A program made the position numbers and the translations under genes. A stretch of DNA of 64,000 nt from Hyphomicrobium sp. (GTDB lineage Bacteria > Pseudomonadota > Alphaproteobacteria > Rhizobiales > Hyphomicrobiaceae): contig JALHOF010000003.1 in the NCBI GenBank assembly GCA_022843145.1, positions 1 through 64,000 on the forward strand, read 5' to 3'. Shown here in pieces: positions 25,583 to 34,071 of this stretch. Each line of letters begins with the position of its first letter. The first letter of the stretch is position 1. The notes under the pieces are model-generated. The model was not told the DNA's origin. It did no database searches and worked only from the letters and a program-made list of their open reading frames with translations.

Positions 25583-28500
25583 GTGCTCATCAAACGTCAG
25601 AACGCGAAAGCGCGTGCGTCGCGGCTCACCGTCAGCGACGCCGGCAGTTCGTCTGCCACACTCGATCGCCGCAGTTTCCTCGTCCGGTCGGGCCTCGCCG
25701 TCGGCGGTCTTGCCGGCGTCTCGGCCCTGGGTGCCGGCACGATCGGCACTGCCAAGGCGGCATCGCCCGCAGCCGGTGCTGCCGGTGGCGCTGTGACTAT
25801 AAAAAAGAACGTCTGCACGCACTGCTCGGTCGGTTGCACGGTGCTCGCCGAGGTTCAAAGCGGCGTATGGGTCGGTCAGGAGCCAGCATGGGATAGCCCG
25901 ATCAACCGGGGCACGCACTGCGCCAAAGGCGCGGCGATCCGCGAGGTCGTGCACGGCGACCGCAGGCTCAAGTATCCGATGAAGCTCGTCGATGGTCAGT
26001 GGCAGAAGCTGTCGTGGGCCACGGCACTCGACGAAATCACCAAGAAGATGACGGAGATCCGCGAGAAGTCCGGCCCGGAGTCGGTCTGGTATCTCGGGTC
26101 GGCTAAGTTCACCAACGAGAGCGCCTACCTGTTCCGCAAGTTCGCGGCATTCTGGGGCACCAACTCGGTCGACCATCAGGCCCGCATCTGCCATTCGACC
26201 ACGGTGGCCGGCGTTGCCAACACATGGGGCTACGGCGCGCAGACCAACTCCTACAACGACATCCGAAACTCCAAGACCGCCATCATCATGGGCGGCAATC
26301 CCGCCGAAGCGCATCCGGTCTCGTTGCAGCATGTGTTGACGGGCAAGGAGATCAACCGCGCCAACCTGATCGTCATCGATCCGCGCATGACGCGCACCGC
26401 GGCGCACGCGACCGAATTCGTGCGCATCCGCTCCGGCACCGACATCGCGGTGCTGTGGGGCATGCTTTGGCACATCTTCGAGAACGGCTGGGAGGACAAG
26501 GATTTCATCAAGGCCCGCGTCAACGGCATGGACGAGATACGGGCTGAGGTGAAGAAGTACGACCCCAAGACGGTCGAGGACATCACCGGCGTTCCCGGCG
26601 AGCAGATGAAGCGCGTCGCCGAGATGTTTGCCAAGCAGAAGCCGTCAACCTTGATCTGGTGCATGGGTCAGACCCAGCACACGGTCGGCACGGCCAACGT
26701 GCGCGCCTCGTGCATCCTGCTTCTGGCCACCGGCAACGTCGGCGCGCCGGGCACGGGCGCCAACATCTTCCGCGGCCACTGCAACGTGCAAGGCGCCACC
26801 GATCTCGGCGTCGATATCGCGACCCTGCCGCTCTACTACGGCCTCGACGACGGCGCGTGGAAGCATTGGTCGCGCGTGTGGGAAGTCGACTTCGATTGGC
26901 TCGACAGCCGGTTCGACAAGAAGGATGCAGCCGACGGCAAGAAGATCAACTACCGCACGATGCCGGGCATTCCGTCGACCCGCTGGTTCGATGCCGTGAC
27001 GTTGCCGAAGGATCAGGTCGATCAGAAGGACAACGTCAAGGCAGCGATCGTGTTCGGTCACGGCGGCAACACCGTGCCGCGCATGCCGGAGATGACGAAA
27101 GGACTTGCCGCGCTCGAACTGCTCGTGGTCGCTGATCCGCATCCGACGAACTTCGTCTCGCTCGGCGGCCGCAAGAACGGCACCTATCTATTGCCGATCG
27201 CCACGTCGCTCGAGCAGGATGGCTCGCGCACGGCTTCCAATCGTTCGCTGCAATGGGGCGAGAAGGTCGTCGAGCCGATCTTCGAGTGCGCGATCGACAA
27301 CTGGGTCATGTACGAGATGGCCAAACGGCTCGGCTTCGCCGACAAGATGTTCAAGAATATCAAGCTGGTGAAGGGCAAGTTCGGCGACGAGCCGGAGGCT
27401 GAGTCGATCCTCCGCGAGATCAATCGCGGCGGCTTCTCCACGGGCTACTGCGGACAGTCTCCGGAGCGGCTCAAGGCGCACATGAAGAACCAGGGCGCCT
27501 TCGACATCGTGACGCTGCGAGCCAAGGCCGACGCGCCGGAAGAGGTCAAAGGCGACTATTACGGATTGCCGTGGCCATGCTGGGGAACGCCGGCTCACAA
27601 GCATCCGGGCACACCGCTGCTCTACAACACCAACCTTGCAGTGAAGGACGGCGGCGGCACGTTCCGAGCCCGCTTCGGCGTCGAGCGTGTCATCAAGACA
27701 AAGGTGAAGGACGCAGAAGGCAAGGAGACCGAGACCGAGATCAAGCAGAACATGCTGGCCGAGGGCTCATATTCCAAGGACAGCGAGCTGAAGGACGGCT
27801 ATCCCGAGTTCACCTACGCCGTGCTGCAGAAGCTCGGCTGGGACAAGGATCTGTCCTCCGAAGAGTTGGCGACGATCATGAGGATCGGCGGCAACGAGCC
27901 GGGCAAGGTGTCTTGGGCGATCGATTTCTCGGGCGGCATCCAGCGTGTCGCGATCGCGCACGGATGTTCGCCGTACGGCAATTCGAAAGCCCGCGCCGTG
28001 GCCTGGAACCTTCCCGATCCGATCCCGACGCACCGCGAACCGATCTATACGCCGCGCGCCGATCTGGTCGCCAAGTATCCGACCCGGCCGGACTTCAAGA
28101 GCTTCCGTGTTCCCAACATCGGCTTCACCGTCCAGAAGGCGGCGGTCGACAAGGGTGTCGCCAAGGAGTTCCCGATCATTCTGACCTCGGGTCGACTGGT
28201 CGAGTACGAAGGTGGCGGCGAGGAGACGCGGTCGAACAAGTGGCTCGCCGAGCTTCAACAAGACATGTTCGTCGAGATCAATCCCATCGACGCGCAGGCT
28301 CGCGGTATCGCCGAGGGTCAGTGGGTGTGGGTCATGGGGCCGGAGTCGGGCTCAAAGGCCAAGGTCAAAGCCTTGGTGACGGAGCGGGTCGGCAAGGGCG
28401 TCGCCTTCATGCCATTCCACTTCGGCGGTTGGTTCCAAGGCGAGGACCAGCGCAAAAACTATCCGGCCGGTACCGATCCGATCGTGCTGGGTGAATCGGT

Positions 28501-28585
28501 CAACATCGTCACCACGTACGGTTTCGATCCGGTAACGGCAATGCATGAAGGCAAAGTCACCCTTTGCCAGATCAAAGCGGCGTGA
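25583..28585 (+). CDS. fdhA: Formate dehydrogenase, catalytic alpha subunit (Mo/W, Cys type, Tat-exported)
   Basis: A 1000-residue molybdopterin enzyme that oxidises formate to CO2 in the periplasm. A Tat signal (LDRRSFLVRSG) is followed by a 4Fe-4S site (CTHCSVGC ... GTHCAKG). The active-site motif is QARICHSTTVAG with metal ligand Cys203 and catalytic His204, so this is the cysteine, not selenocysteine, form. The molydopterin dinucleotide-binding domain is at the C terminus (IILTSGRLVEYEGGGEETRSN split across about 875-895). It starts with GTG behind GGAGG. Beta and gamma genes follow, and the TorD-like chaperone precedes it. Confidence 0.95.
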   Translation: MLIKRQNAKARASRLTVSDAGSSSATLDRRSFLVRSGLAVGGLAGVSALGAGTIGTAKAASPAAGAAGGAVTIKKNVCTHCSVGCTVLAEVQSGVWVGQEPAWDSPINRGTHCAKGAAIREVVHGDRRLKYPMKLVDGQWQKLSWATALDEITKKMTEIREKSGPESVWYLGSAKFTNESAYLFRKFAAFWGTNSVDHQARICHSTTVAGVANTWGYGAQTNSYNDIRNSKTAIIMGGNPAEAHPVSLQHVLTGKEINRANLIVIDPRMTRTAAHATEFVRIRSGTDIAVLWGMLWHIFENGWEDKDFIKARVNGMDEIRAEVKKYDPKTVEDITGVPGEQMKRVAEMFAKQKPSTLIWCMGQTQHTVGTANVRASCILLLATGNVGAPGTGANIFRGHCNVQGATDLGVDIATLPLYYGLDDGAWKHWSRVWEVDFDWLDSRFDKKDAADGKKINYRTMPGIPSTRWFDAVTLPKDQVDQKDNVKAAIVFGHGGNTVPRMPEMTKGLAALELLVVADPHPTNFVSLGGRKNGTYLLPIATSLEQDGSRTASNRSLQWGEKVVEPIFECAIDNWVMYEMAKRLGFADKMFKNIKLVKGKFGDEPEAESILREINRGGFSTGYCGQSPERLKAHMKNQGAFDIVTLRAKADAPEEVKGDYYGLPWPCWGTPAHKHPGTPLLYNTNLAVKDGGGTFRARFGVERVIKTKVKDAEGKETETEIKQNMLAEGSYSKDSELKDGYPEFTYAVLQKLGWDKDLSSEELATIMRIGGNEPGKVSWAIDFSGGIQRVAIAHGCSPYGNSKARAVAWNLPDPIPTHREPIYTPRADLVAKYPTRPDFKSFRVPNIGFTVQKAAVDKGVAKEFPIILTSGRLVEYEGGGEETRSNKWLAELQQDMFVEINPIDAQARGIAEGQWVWVMGPESGSKAKVKALVTERVGKGVAFMPFHFGGWFQGEDQRKNYPAGTDPIVLGESVNIVTTYGFDPVTAMHEGKVTLCQIKAA

Positions 28586-28599
28586 CGGGAGGATAGCTC

Positions 28600-29196
28600 A
28601 TGGCTCGAATGAAATTCCTGTGTGACGCCGACCGTTGCATCGAGTGCAATGCCTGCGTCACGGCCTGCAAGAACGAGAATGACGTACCCTGGGGCATCAA
28701 CCGCAGGCGCGTCGTGACCATCAATGACGGCAAGCTCGGTGAGCGGTCGGTCTCGATGGCCTGCATGCATTGCACGGATGCGCCGTGCGCCGCGGTCTGT
28801 CCGGTCGATTGCTTCTATACGACCGAGGATGCCGTCGTGCTCCACTCGAAGGAGCTGTGCATCGGCTGCGGCTACTGCTTCTACGCCTGTCCGTTCGGCG
28901 CGCCGCAGTATCCCAAGACCGGCAACTTCGGCAGCCGCGGCAAGATGGACAAGTGCACGTACTGTGCTGGCGGTCCGGAAGCCGACAATACGGCCGCCGA
29001 GCGTGTGTCTTACGGGGCCAATCGTCTGGCGGAAGGAAAGCTGCCGCTCTGCGCTGAGATGTGTTCGACCAAGGCGCTCCTCGCAGGCGATGGTGAAATC
29101 ATCGCCCAGATCTACAAGGAGCGTGTGGCCAAGCGCGGCTACGGGTCGGGCGCCTGGGGCTGGAAGACGGCCTACAAGGAGTCGATCGCGACTTGA
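28600..29196 (+). CDS. fdhB: Formate dehydrogenase, iron-sulfur beta subunit
   Basis: A 198-residue electron-transfer subunit. Four groups of cysteines supply four 4Fe-4S clusters: CDADRCIECNACVTACK, CMHCTDAPCAAVCP, CIGCGYCFYACP and CTYCAGG with CAEMC. There is no transmembrane helix in contrast to FdnH, so it must rely on the gamma subunit for membrane contact. The gene begins 15 bases after the alpha stop, behind GGGAGGA. Confidence 0.93.
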   Translation: MARMKFLCDADRCIECNACVTACKNENDVPWGINRRRVVTINDGKLGERSVSMACMHCTDAPCAAVCPVDCFYTTEDAVVLHSKELCIGCGYCFYACPFGAPQYPKTGNFGSRGKMDKCTYCAGGPEADNTAAERVSYGANRLAEGKLPLCAEMCSTKALLAGDGEIIAQIYKERVAKRGYGSGAWGWKTAYKESIAT

Positions 29197-29361
29197 TGGC
29201 GTTCGGGCCGTGGCTTCGAGGCCACGGCTCGGCCTGCCTGTTTCGCGACTGGTTTATCGAATCTCGTCGGCGCCGCTGCATCTCGCAATCAGCAGCAGCG
29301 GTATCCGTGATCGACGCCAACCCGGCCGACACACCGTGGCGCCGGGGCAGGGAGGAAGAAC

Positions 29362-30405
29362 ATGAAAAAGAATGTGACGTATGCCGATGGGGTCCGCGCC
29401 GTCCGCCGGTTCGGCACACACATGGCCGCGCTCGGAGCGCTCGTCATCGCACTTCTGGTCGCGACGCCAGCCGCCGTCACGGCTCAAGGTCAGCCCGGAG
29501 CGGTCAACCCGACAGCGAGCGCAGTTAATGAAAAGCAGTTGCTGGATGCGCTGCGGCCTGGGCAAGGGATCAGCGGACGGTCCTCGATCCCGGATGCGCG
29601 CGCCTCGCGCCTCGAACAACCTGACGGCCGCGTGTTCCGCGAACAACGCGATGCCAGCGCACGTACCGGCGGCCTCGCGATCCTCGGGATGCTCGGCTTG
29701 CTGGTCGTCTTCTACCTCGTGCGGGGCAAGGTGAGAATCTCAGGTGGTCCATCCGGACGGACGATCACGCGCTTCGGCTTTGTCGATCGTTTCGCACACT
29801 GGTTGACCGCCACATCCTTCATCTTGCTGGCTCTGACCGGGCTCAACATCACGTTCGGCCGCGGCTTCGTGCTTCCGGTCGTTGGGCCCGCCGCCTTCAC
29901 GTCGCTGAGCGAAATGGGCAAGTTCGTCCACAATTACGTGAGCTTCGCCTTCGCGCTGGGTCTCGTGCTCATGCTCCTGTTGTGGGTCAAGGACAACTTC
30001 CCCGCACTTCGGGACATCCGCTGGTTTCTGCAGGGCGGCGGCCTGATCGGCCTCGGGCATCCGCCCGCGGGACGCTTCAACGGCGGACAGAAGCTCATCT
30101 TCTGGTCTGTCATCCTGGTCGGCGGTGCCATCGCGTTCACCGGCTACATGCTGATGTTCCCATTCCAGTTCTCGACCACGATTTTCGATATGCAGTGGGC
30201 GAACGTCTGGCACGCCTTCCTCGGGCTGCTTCTCACAGCCTTGATCATGGCGCACATCTATATCGGCTCGGTCGGTATGGAAGGCGCGTTCGACGCCATG
30301 GGCTCGGGCGAAGTCGATCAGAACTGGGCGCGCGAACATCACTCGATCTGGGCCGAGAAAGTCCTCTCCAAGTCGTCTGATGGACGCCCGGCACCTGCCG
30401 AGTAA
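29362..30405 (+). CDS. fdhC: Formate dehydrogenase, cytochrome b556 gamma subunit
   Basis: A 347-residue inner-membrane cytochrome. After an N-terminal signal-like segment and a periplasmic stretch there is one helix at about 95-113, then the four-helix cytochrome b core (FVDRFAHWLTATSFILLALTG, KFVHNYVSFAFALGLVLML, FWSVILVGGAIAFTGYML, VWHAFLGLLLTALIMAHIY). His residues in these helices are the likely haem ligands. It would pass electrons from the beta subunit to quinone. Spacing of 165 bases from the beta gene is unusual but no other gene fits there. A strong terminator follows. Confidence 0.92.
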   Translation: MKKNVTYADGVRAVRRFGTHMAALGALVIALLVATPAAVTAQGQPGAVNPTASAVNEKQLLDALRPGQGISGRSSIPDARASRLEQPDGRVFREQRDASARTGGLAILGMLGLLVVFYLVRGKVRISGGPSGRTITRFGFVDRFAHWLTATSFILLALTGLNITFGRGFVLPVVGPAAFTSLSEMGKFVHNYVSFAFALGLVLMLLLWVKDNFPALRDIRWFLQGGGLIGLGHPPAGRFNGGQKLIFWSVILVGGAIAFTGYMLMFPFQFSTTIFDMQWANVWHAFLGLLLTALIMAHIYIGSVGMEGAFDAMGSGEVDQNWAREHHSIWAEKVLSKSSDGRPAPAE

Positions 30406-30481
30406 CGCGAACGACCGCGCGCGATCGCCAGTCACCGGTTGCGCGCCGGTCCGTTCGCTGAACGTGTGGCCGAAAATGAAA

Positions 30482-30508
30482 GGGCCGCTCCATCGTCTGG
30501 AGCGGCCC
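30482..30508 (+). terminator. Terminator at the end of the formate dehydrogenase operon
   Basis: A perfect 10-base stem, GGGCCGCTCC (30482-30491) with GGAGCGGCCC (30499-30508), a 7-base loop, then AATTTC. It is flanked by GAAA/TTTC, so it could act in both directions. Confidence 0.8.
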
Positions 30509-30650
30509 AATTTCATGGCGCCGGCGGCTTGGCCTGCTTAGACGGGTGCGCCGCGCGCAGATGTCCGCGAACGTCGTGCCGCATAACAACGGTCATGCCG
30601 CGCGGCGGGCCAAATGAGAACACCCGACGACAATCCCACCAGACGGGGCG

Positions 30651-30773
30651 TCAGGGGCGTGCGCCGGAGCCGACGTAGGTATTCTGTGCGGTGCGTTGAT
30701 AAGTTTCGAGAACGATCGATGATGCGAACCCGATACCAACGACGAAAATCACAGCGAGCAGGAAAGCTTTCAT
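30651..30773 (-). CDS. Small single-pass membrane protein, 40 residues
   Basis: A 40-residue protein: one hydrophobic helix (KAFLLAVIFVVGIGFASSIV) followed by a short polar tail ending YVGSGARP. A GGGGAAA site lies 8 bases before the Met at 30773. Short proteins with this helix and a YQRTA-like tail occur in many Hyphomicrobiales, but their function is unknown. It is divergent from the Mrp gene. Confidence 0.65.
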   Translation of the reverse strand: MKAFLLAVIFVVGIGFASSIVLETYQRTAQNTYVGSGARP

Positions 30774-30907
30774 GACGACGTTTCCCCTTGAGCTTCTTCT
30801 TCGTTCATTGCCAATAGATAAGCCGTTCAGCGGGCTGGCGTAAAGCCACTGGCGGCGCATTTTTTCCGGCGAGACGGCATGGCCGTTCGTCGAGACTGGA
30901 ACACCAT

Positions 30908-32014
30908 ATGACGGTCACTCGTAGCGACATCTTAGCATTGTTGGCGGAAATCGAAGCACCATTCGGCGGCGGCACGCTGGCCGATCGCGCTGGCGAGGAT
31001 GGCGTATCGGTCGCCGGAGGCCGCGTCATGGTTTCGCTCGCGATCCATGGAGCGGACGCGATCCGCTGGGAGCCCGTTCGCAAGTCGGCGCAGGAGTCGC
31101 TCCAGGACCTCGACGGCGTGACCACGGTCATGGTCACGCTCACCGCCGAGCGGGCGCCAGCGTCCGCCCCTGTCGCGAGCGGGGGATCGGCACAAGCCCG
31201 CGCCGCGGCGGCTCCGGCGAGCCCGCGCGGAATTCCGGCGTTGGCCAACGTTCGGCGGATCGTGGCGGTCGCGTCCGGCAAGGGGGGCGTAGGTAAATCG
31301 ACCACAGCCTGCAATCTCGCACTCGGATTGGCGGCGATGGGCCTAAAGGTCGGTGTCCTCGACGCCGATATTTATGGCCCGTCGATGCCTAAGCTGTTCG
31401 CGCTCAAGGGTCAGCCGCGCATCGCCGAGGGCCGCACGCTCGTGCCGCTCGACGCCTACGGCGTCAAGGTGATGTCGATCGGTTTCGTGGTCGACACGGA
31501 ACGGGCAATGATCTGGCGCGGACCGATGGTGGCGTCGGCGATCACCCAGATGCTGCGCGACGTCGCTTGGGGAGATCTCGACGTGCTTGTCGTCGACATG
31601 CCGCCGGGGACAGGCGACGCCCAACTCACCCTCGCGCAGAATACGCCGCTGTCCGGTGCGGTGATCGTGTCGACGCCGCAGGACTTGTCCCTGATTGATG
31701 CCCGGCGCGGCATCGCGATGTTTCGTGACGTCGGCGTGCCGCTTCTGGGCGTCGTCGAGAACATGAGCTACTTTATCTGCGACGAGTGCGGCAAGAGGCA
31801 CCACATCTTCGCACACGGCGGCGCCCGCGCGGAGGCCGAGAAACTCGGAGTTCCGTTTCTGGGCGAGGTTCCTCTCGATCCCGTCGTGCGCGAAAGGTCC
31901 GATGCGGGAATGCCGGTCACCGTTACGGCGCCGGACGAGCCCGCCGCCAAGGCCTATCGCGACATTGCGCGGCAAGTCGCATTGGCGCTCGGTCTCGGCA
32001 AGGGCGGCCGGTAG
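30908..32014 (+). CDS. mrp: Mrp/ApbC iron-sulfur cluster carrier P-loop ATPase
   Basis: A 368-residue cytosolic ATPase that binds and transfers 4Fe-4S clusters. The N-terminal about 95 residues are a MIP18/DUF59 domain. An Ala-rich linker leads to the ParA/MinD-type ATPase: deviant Walker A GKGGVGKST at about 125, the switch region DMPPGTGDAQLT, and the cluster-binding CDECG pair near residue 297 after NMSYFI. It follows the formate dehydrogenase operon and a terminator, so it is probably transcribed separately, though it may serve cluster assembly for those enzymes. Confidence 0.93.
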   Translation: MTVTRSDILALLAEIEAPFGGGTLADRAGEDGVSVAGGRVMVSLAIHGADAIRWEPVRKSAQESLQDLDGVTTVMVTLTAERAPASAPVASGGSAQARAAAAPASPRGIPALANVRRIVAVASGKGGVGKSTTACNLALGLAAMGLKVGVLDADIYGPSMPKLFALKGQPRIAEGRTLVPLDAYGVKVMSIGFVVDTERAMIWRGPMVASAITQMLRDVAWGDLDVLVVDMPPGTGDAQLTLAQNTPLSGAVIVSTPQDLSLIDARRGIAMFRDVGVPLLGVVENMSYFICDECGKRHHIFAHGGARAEAEKLGVPFLGEVPLDPVVRERSDAGMPVTVTAPDEPAAKAYRDIARQVALALGLGKGGR

Positions 32015-32045
32015 TAACCGAATGAAATCTGCTGGATCAATGGCC

Positions 32046-32696
32046 TCACACGGTCGTCGGGCGGCGCATGAACGCGACGTCTTTCCTGGGGCATTCGAAG
32101 TGCCACCCGCGTTGCTCTGCGACATGCCGCAATGTCGCTTCGCGGTAGAAGACGACGTGTGTCGGGTCGGTCCGGTAGTGCCACGCGGGGAAGCGGCTGT
32201 CGTCGGTTTGGAAGCAAGTCATCACCCCGAGCCAGCCGCCCGGGCGCAGCATCGCGCCGAGGCGATCGAATTCGTCGGCGGGCGCATGAAAGTGCTCTGC
32301 CGTCTCGGTGCAGGCGATGGCGTCATATCGCATTTCGAGAGCCGTGGCATCGGGTCTGAAAAACGGATCGAAGAGACGCGTGGTGTGACCCGCATCGTCG
32401 AGCATGGCGGCAAGTGCCGGCCCAGGTCCGCAGCCATAATCGAGGATCAGGGAGCCGGGCGTGAGACGCTCCAGGAAGGGGCCGACAAAGCGGGACAGGA
32501 AAACGCGATAGCGTGCGTCGCCGGCGTCGTTCTCGTGAAGCCGATAGTGTGCGTGCTCGTTCGTGACGTCGAGCCAATGTGTGCGGTCGAGAAGTGTAGC
32601 GAGACACGCGTCACAACGCGCATAGTCTCGTTTCGCCACAGTCAAAAACGGGCGCAATCCGGGCGCGCGGCACACTGGACACGCGCCGTCCTTCAT
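32046..32696 (-). CDS. SAM-dependent methyltransferase with N-terminal zinc ribbon
   Basis: A 216-residue class I methyltransferase. A zinc ribbon (CPVC ... CDAC) occupies the first 35 residues. The SAM-binding motif I is ILDYGCGPGPAL, with later motifs DAIACTETAEHF and LRPGGWLGV. The start overlaps the stop of the zinc peptidase gene upstream by 4 bases, so the pair is co-translated. The substrate is unknown. Confidence 0.85.
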   Translation of the reverse strand: MKDGACPVCRAPGLRPFLTVAKRDYARCDACLATLLDRTHWLDVTNEHAHYRLHENDAGDARYRVFLSRFVGPFLERLTPGSLILDYGCGPGPALAAMLDDAGHTTRLFDPFFRPDATALEMRYDAIACTETAEHFHAPADEFDRLGAMLRPGGWLGVMTCFQTDDSRFPAWHYRTDPTHVVFYREATLRHVAEQRGWHFECPRKDVAFMRRPTTV

Positions 32697-33757
32697 CCGC
32701 GCCGGCCCTCGCGGATCACCGTATGGACGAAGGCGAGCTTATGGGTCGAAGCGTCGGTGATCACGAACGGATAGAAATCGTGATGCCCGAGGCTTCGGCT
32801 CATGCTGTTCATCGCGATCGTCAGCGGCACCCACCTTGTCATCAACGCGTCGAACGTCTCGTCGCGGTAGATGTCGTTGCGCTGGAACGGCCACGTCGCG
32901 CCGAAGCTGATGGCGTTGGCGCGCGGCTCCATGCCCTCCGCCTCCGCGGTATCGAGCGCATCGACCATGTGCAGATAGTGCGCCCATGTCTCCGCCCAGT
33001 CTTCCCACGGATGCGAGCTGGCATAGGCCGAAACGTGCCGCGCCTGCCAATCGTGCGGCGGACCCATGCCGTGATGCCGGTCGAGAGCGAGCGAGTAATC
33101 CTGACGCTCATCGCCAAAGATCGCGCGAAAATTATCGTGCCGTCCGGCGTCCTCGACGAGCACCTTCCAGAAGAAGTGCCCGCTTTCGTGACGGAGATGT
33201 CCGAGCAGCGAGCGGTATGGCTCGCCAAAAAGCAGGCGCTGCCGCTCACGCTCGACGGCGTCGGCTTCCATGATGTCGATGCTGATGACACCATCGAGAT
33301 GGCCGATGGTTGTGTTGCGCGCGAAGTCGAAGGTCAGCCGGCCGCTCCCGGTTGTGCCCGAATCGAGCGGCAGTCCGAAGCGAAGCAGTGAATAGACGAG
33401 GCGCTTCTTCGCGTGCTCCAGATCTCGCCATGCGGCGAGGCTTCCGGGTTCCGACAGATTCGGAATGGTCCGATTGAGATCGCACGCCGGGCAGAACCGC
33501 GACGCGTCGTGGGCCGGCGTCAGCCAGTTGCACACGCCATAACTCGCGTTCGCGCAATATCGCACCTGTCCCTCGAGCCCGATTTTCGACTGGCCCGTGC
33601 CGACGCGGTGATAGAGCGCGGAGTCGCCGGCATCGGCAGCCATGGCGATCAGGGACAATTCACCGGCGTCGAAGCCGAGGGCGTGGCTGCATGTGAGGCA
33701 AAGCGCGTTCTCGAAGTAGATCTTGTGGCCGCAGCTCGTGCACGAGAAGTTCTTCAT
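32693..33757 (-). CDS. Putative zinc-binding metallopeptidase (Peptidase_Mx family)
   Basis: A 354-residue protein. The N-terminal about 95 residues hold a double zinc ribbon (CTSCGHKIYFENALCLTC, then C...C...CPAC around 70-95). The peptidase-like part carries HESGHFFW, an HExxH motif with metal ligands and catalytic Glu, near residue 190, and AETWAHYLHMVDAL further on supplies the third ligand region. This matches the DUF/peptidase family with N-terminal zinc ribbon found widely in proteobacteria. It is coupled by overlap to a zinc-ribbon methyltransferase gene. Confidence 0.82.
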   Translation of the reverse strand: MKNFSCTSCGHKIYFENALCLTCSHALGFDAGELSLIAMAADAGDSALYHRVGTGQSKIGLEGQVRYCANASYGVCNWLTPAHDASRFCPACDLNRTIPNLSEPGSLAAWRDLEHAKKRLVYSLLRFGLPLDSGTTGSGRLTFDFARNTTIGHLDGVISIDIMEADAVERERQRLLFGEPYRSLLGHLRHESGHFFWKVLVEDAGRHDNFRAIFGDERQDYSLALDRHHGMGPPHDWQARHVSAYASSHPWEDWAETWAHYLHMVDALDTAEAEGMEPRANAISFGATWPFQRNDIYRDETFDALMTRWVPLTIAMNSMSRSLGHHDFYPFVITDASTHKLAFVHTVIREGRRG

Positions 33758-34071
33758 CCCTTGGTGGCGGCTCCTGGCGCGGTGATCTCAGCAGGCGACC
33801 ATAGCTTACCGGCAGCCAGATCGGTCGGGATAGTCGACGCCGCATTTCTAGCCCATAGCGCCGTTCGGTTTGCCGGAATTCTGCGCAGGACGCGCTCGAA
33901 ATTCCACCAGCGCGCCGAACTATTGTGCACTTATGGCGTTACCTGTCGCCTGTTGCGGTGCACGCGCTTGTCCGCCGGCAGCCAAGCAGATAACGCAAGA
34001 GGGGCTGCGGATTCCCGGTCGGCCCGGGTCCGGCCTGCTGCCTCTGCTGCATTTCAGGATCCGAGAGAGAC
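33758..34071. other. 314-base divergent intergenic region
   Basis: Separates the minus-strand peptidase gene from the plus-strand transglutaminase operon and should hold both promoters. No credible gene, hairpin or known operator was seen. Confidence 0.55.

Noticed and set aside
25583-28585. Selenocysteine in the formate dehydrogenase, suggested by the SelD-type flavoprotein gene upstream
   Set aside because: The active-site codon at 26189-26191 is TGC (cysteine), and no in-frame TGA or SelD gene is present.
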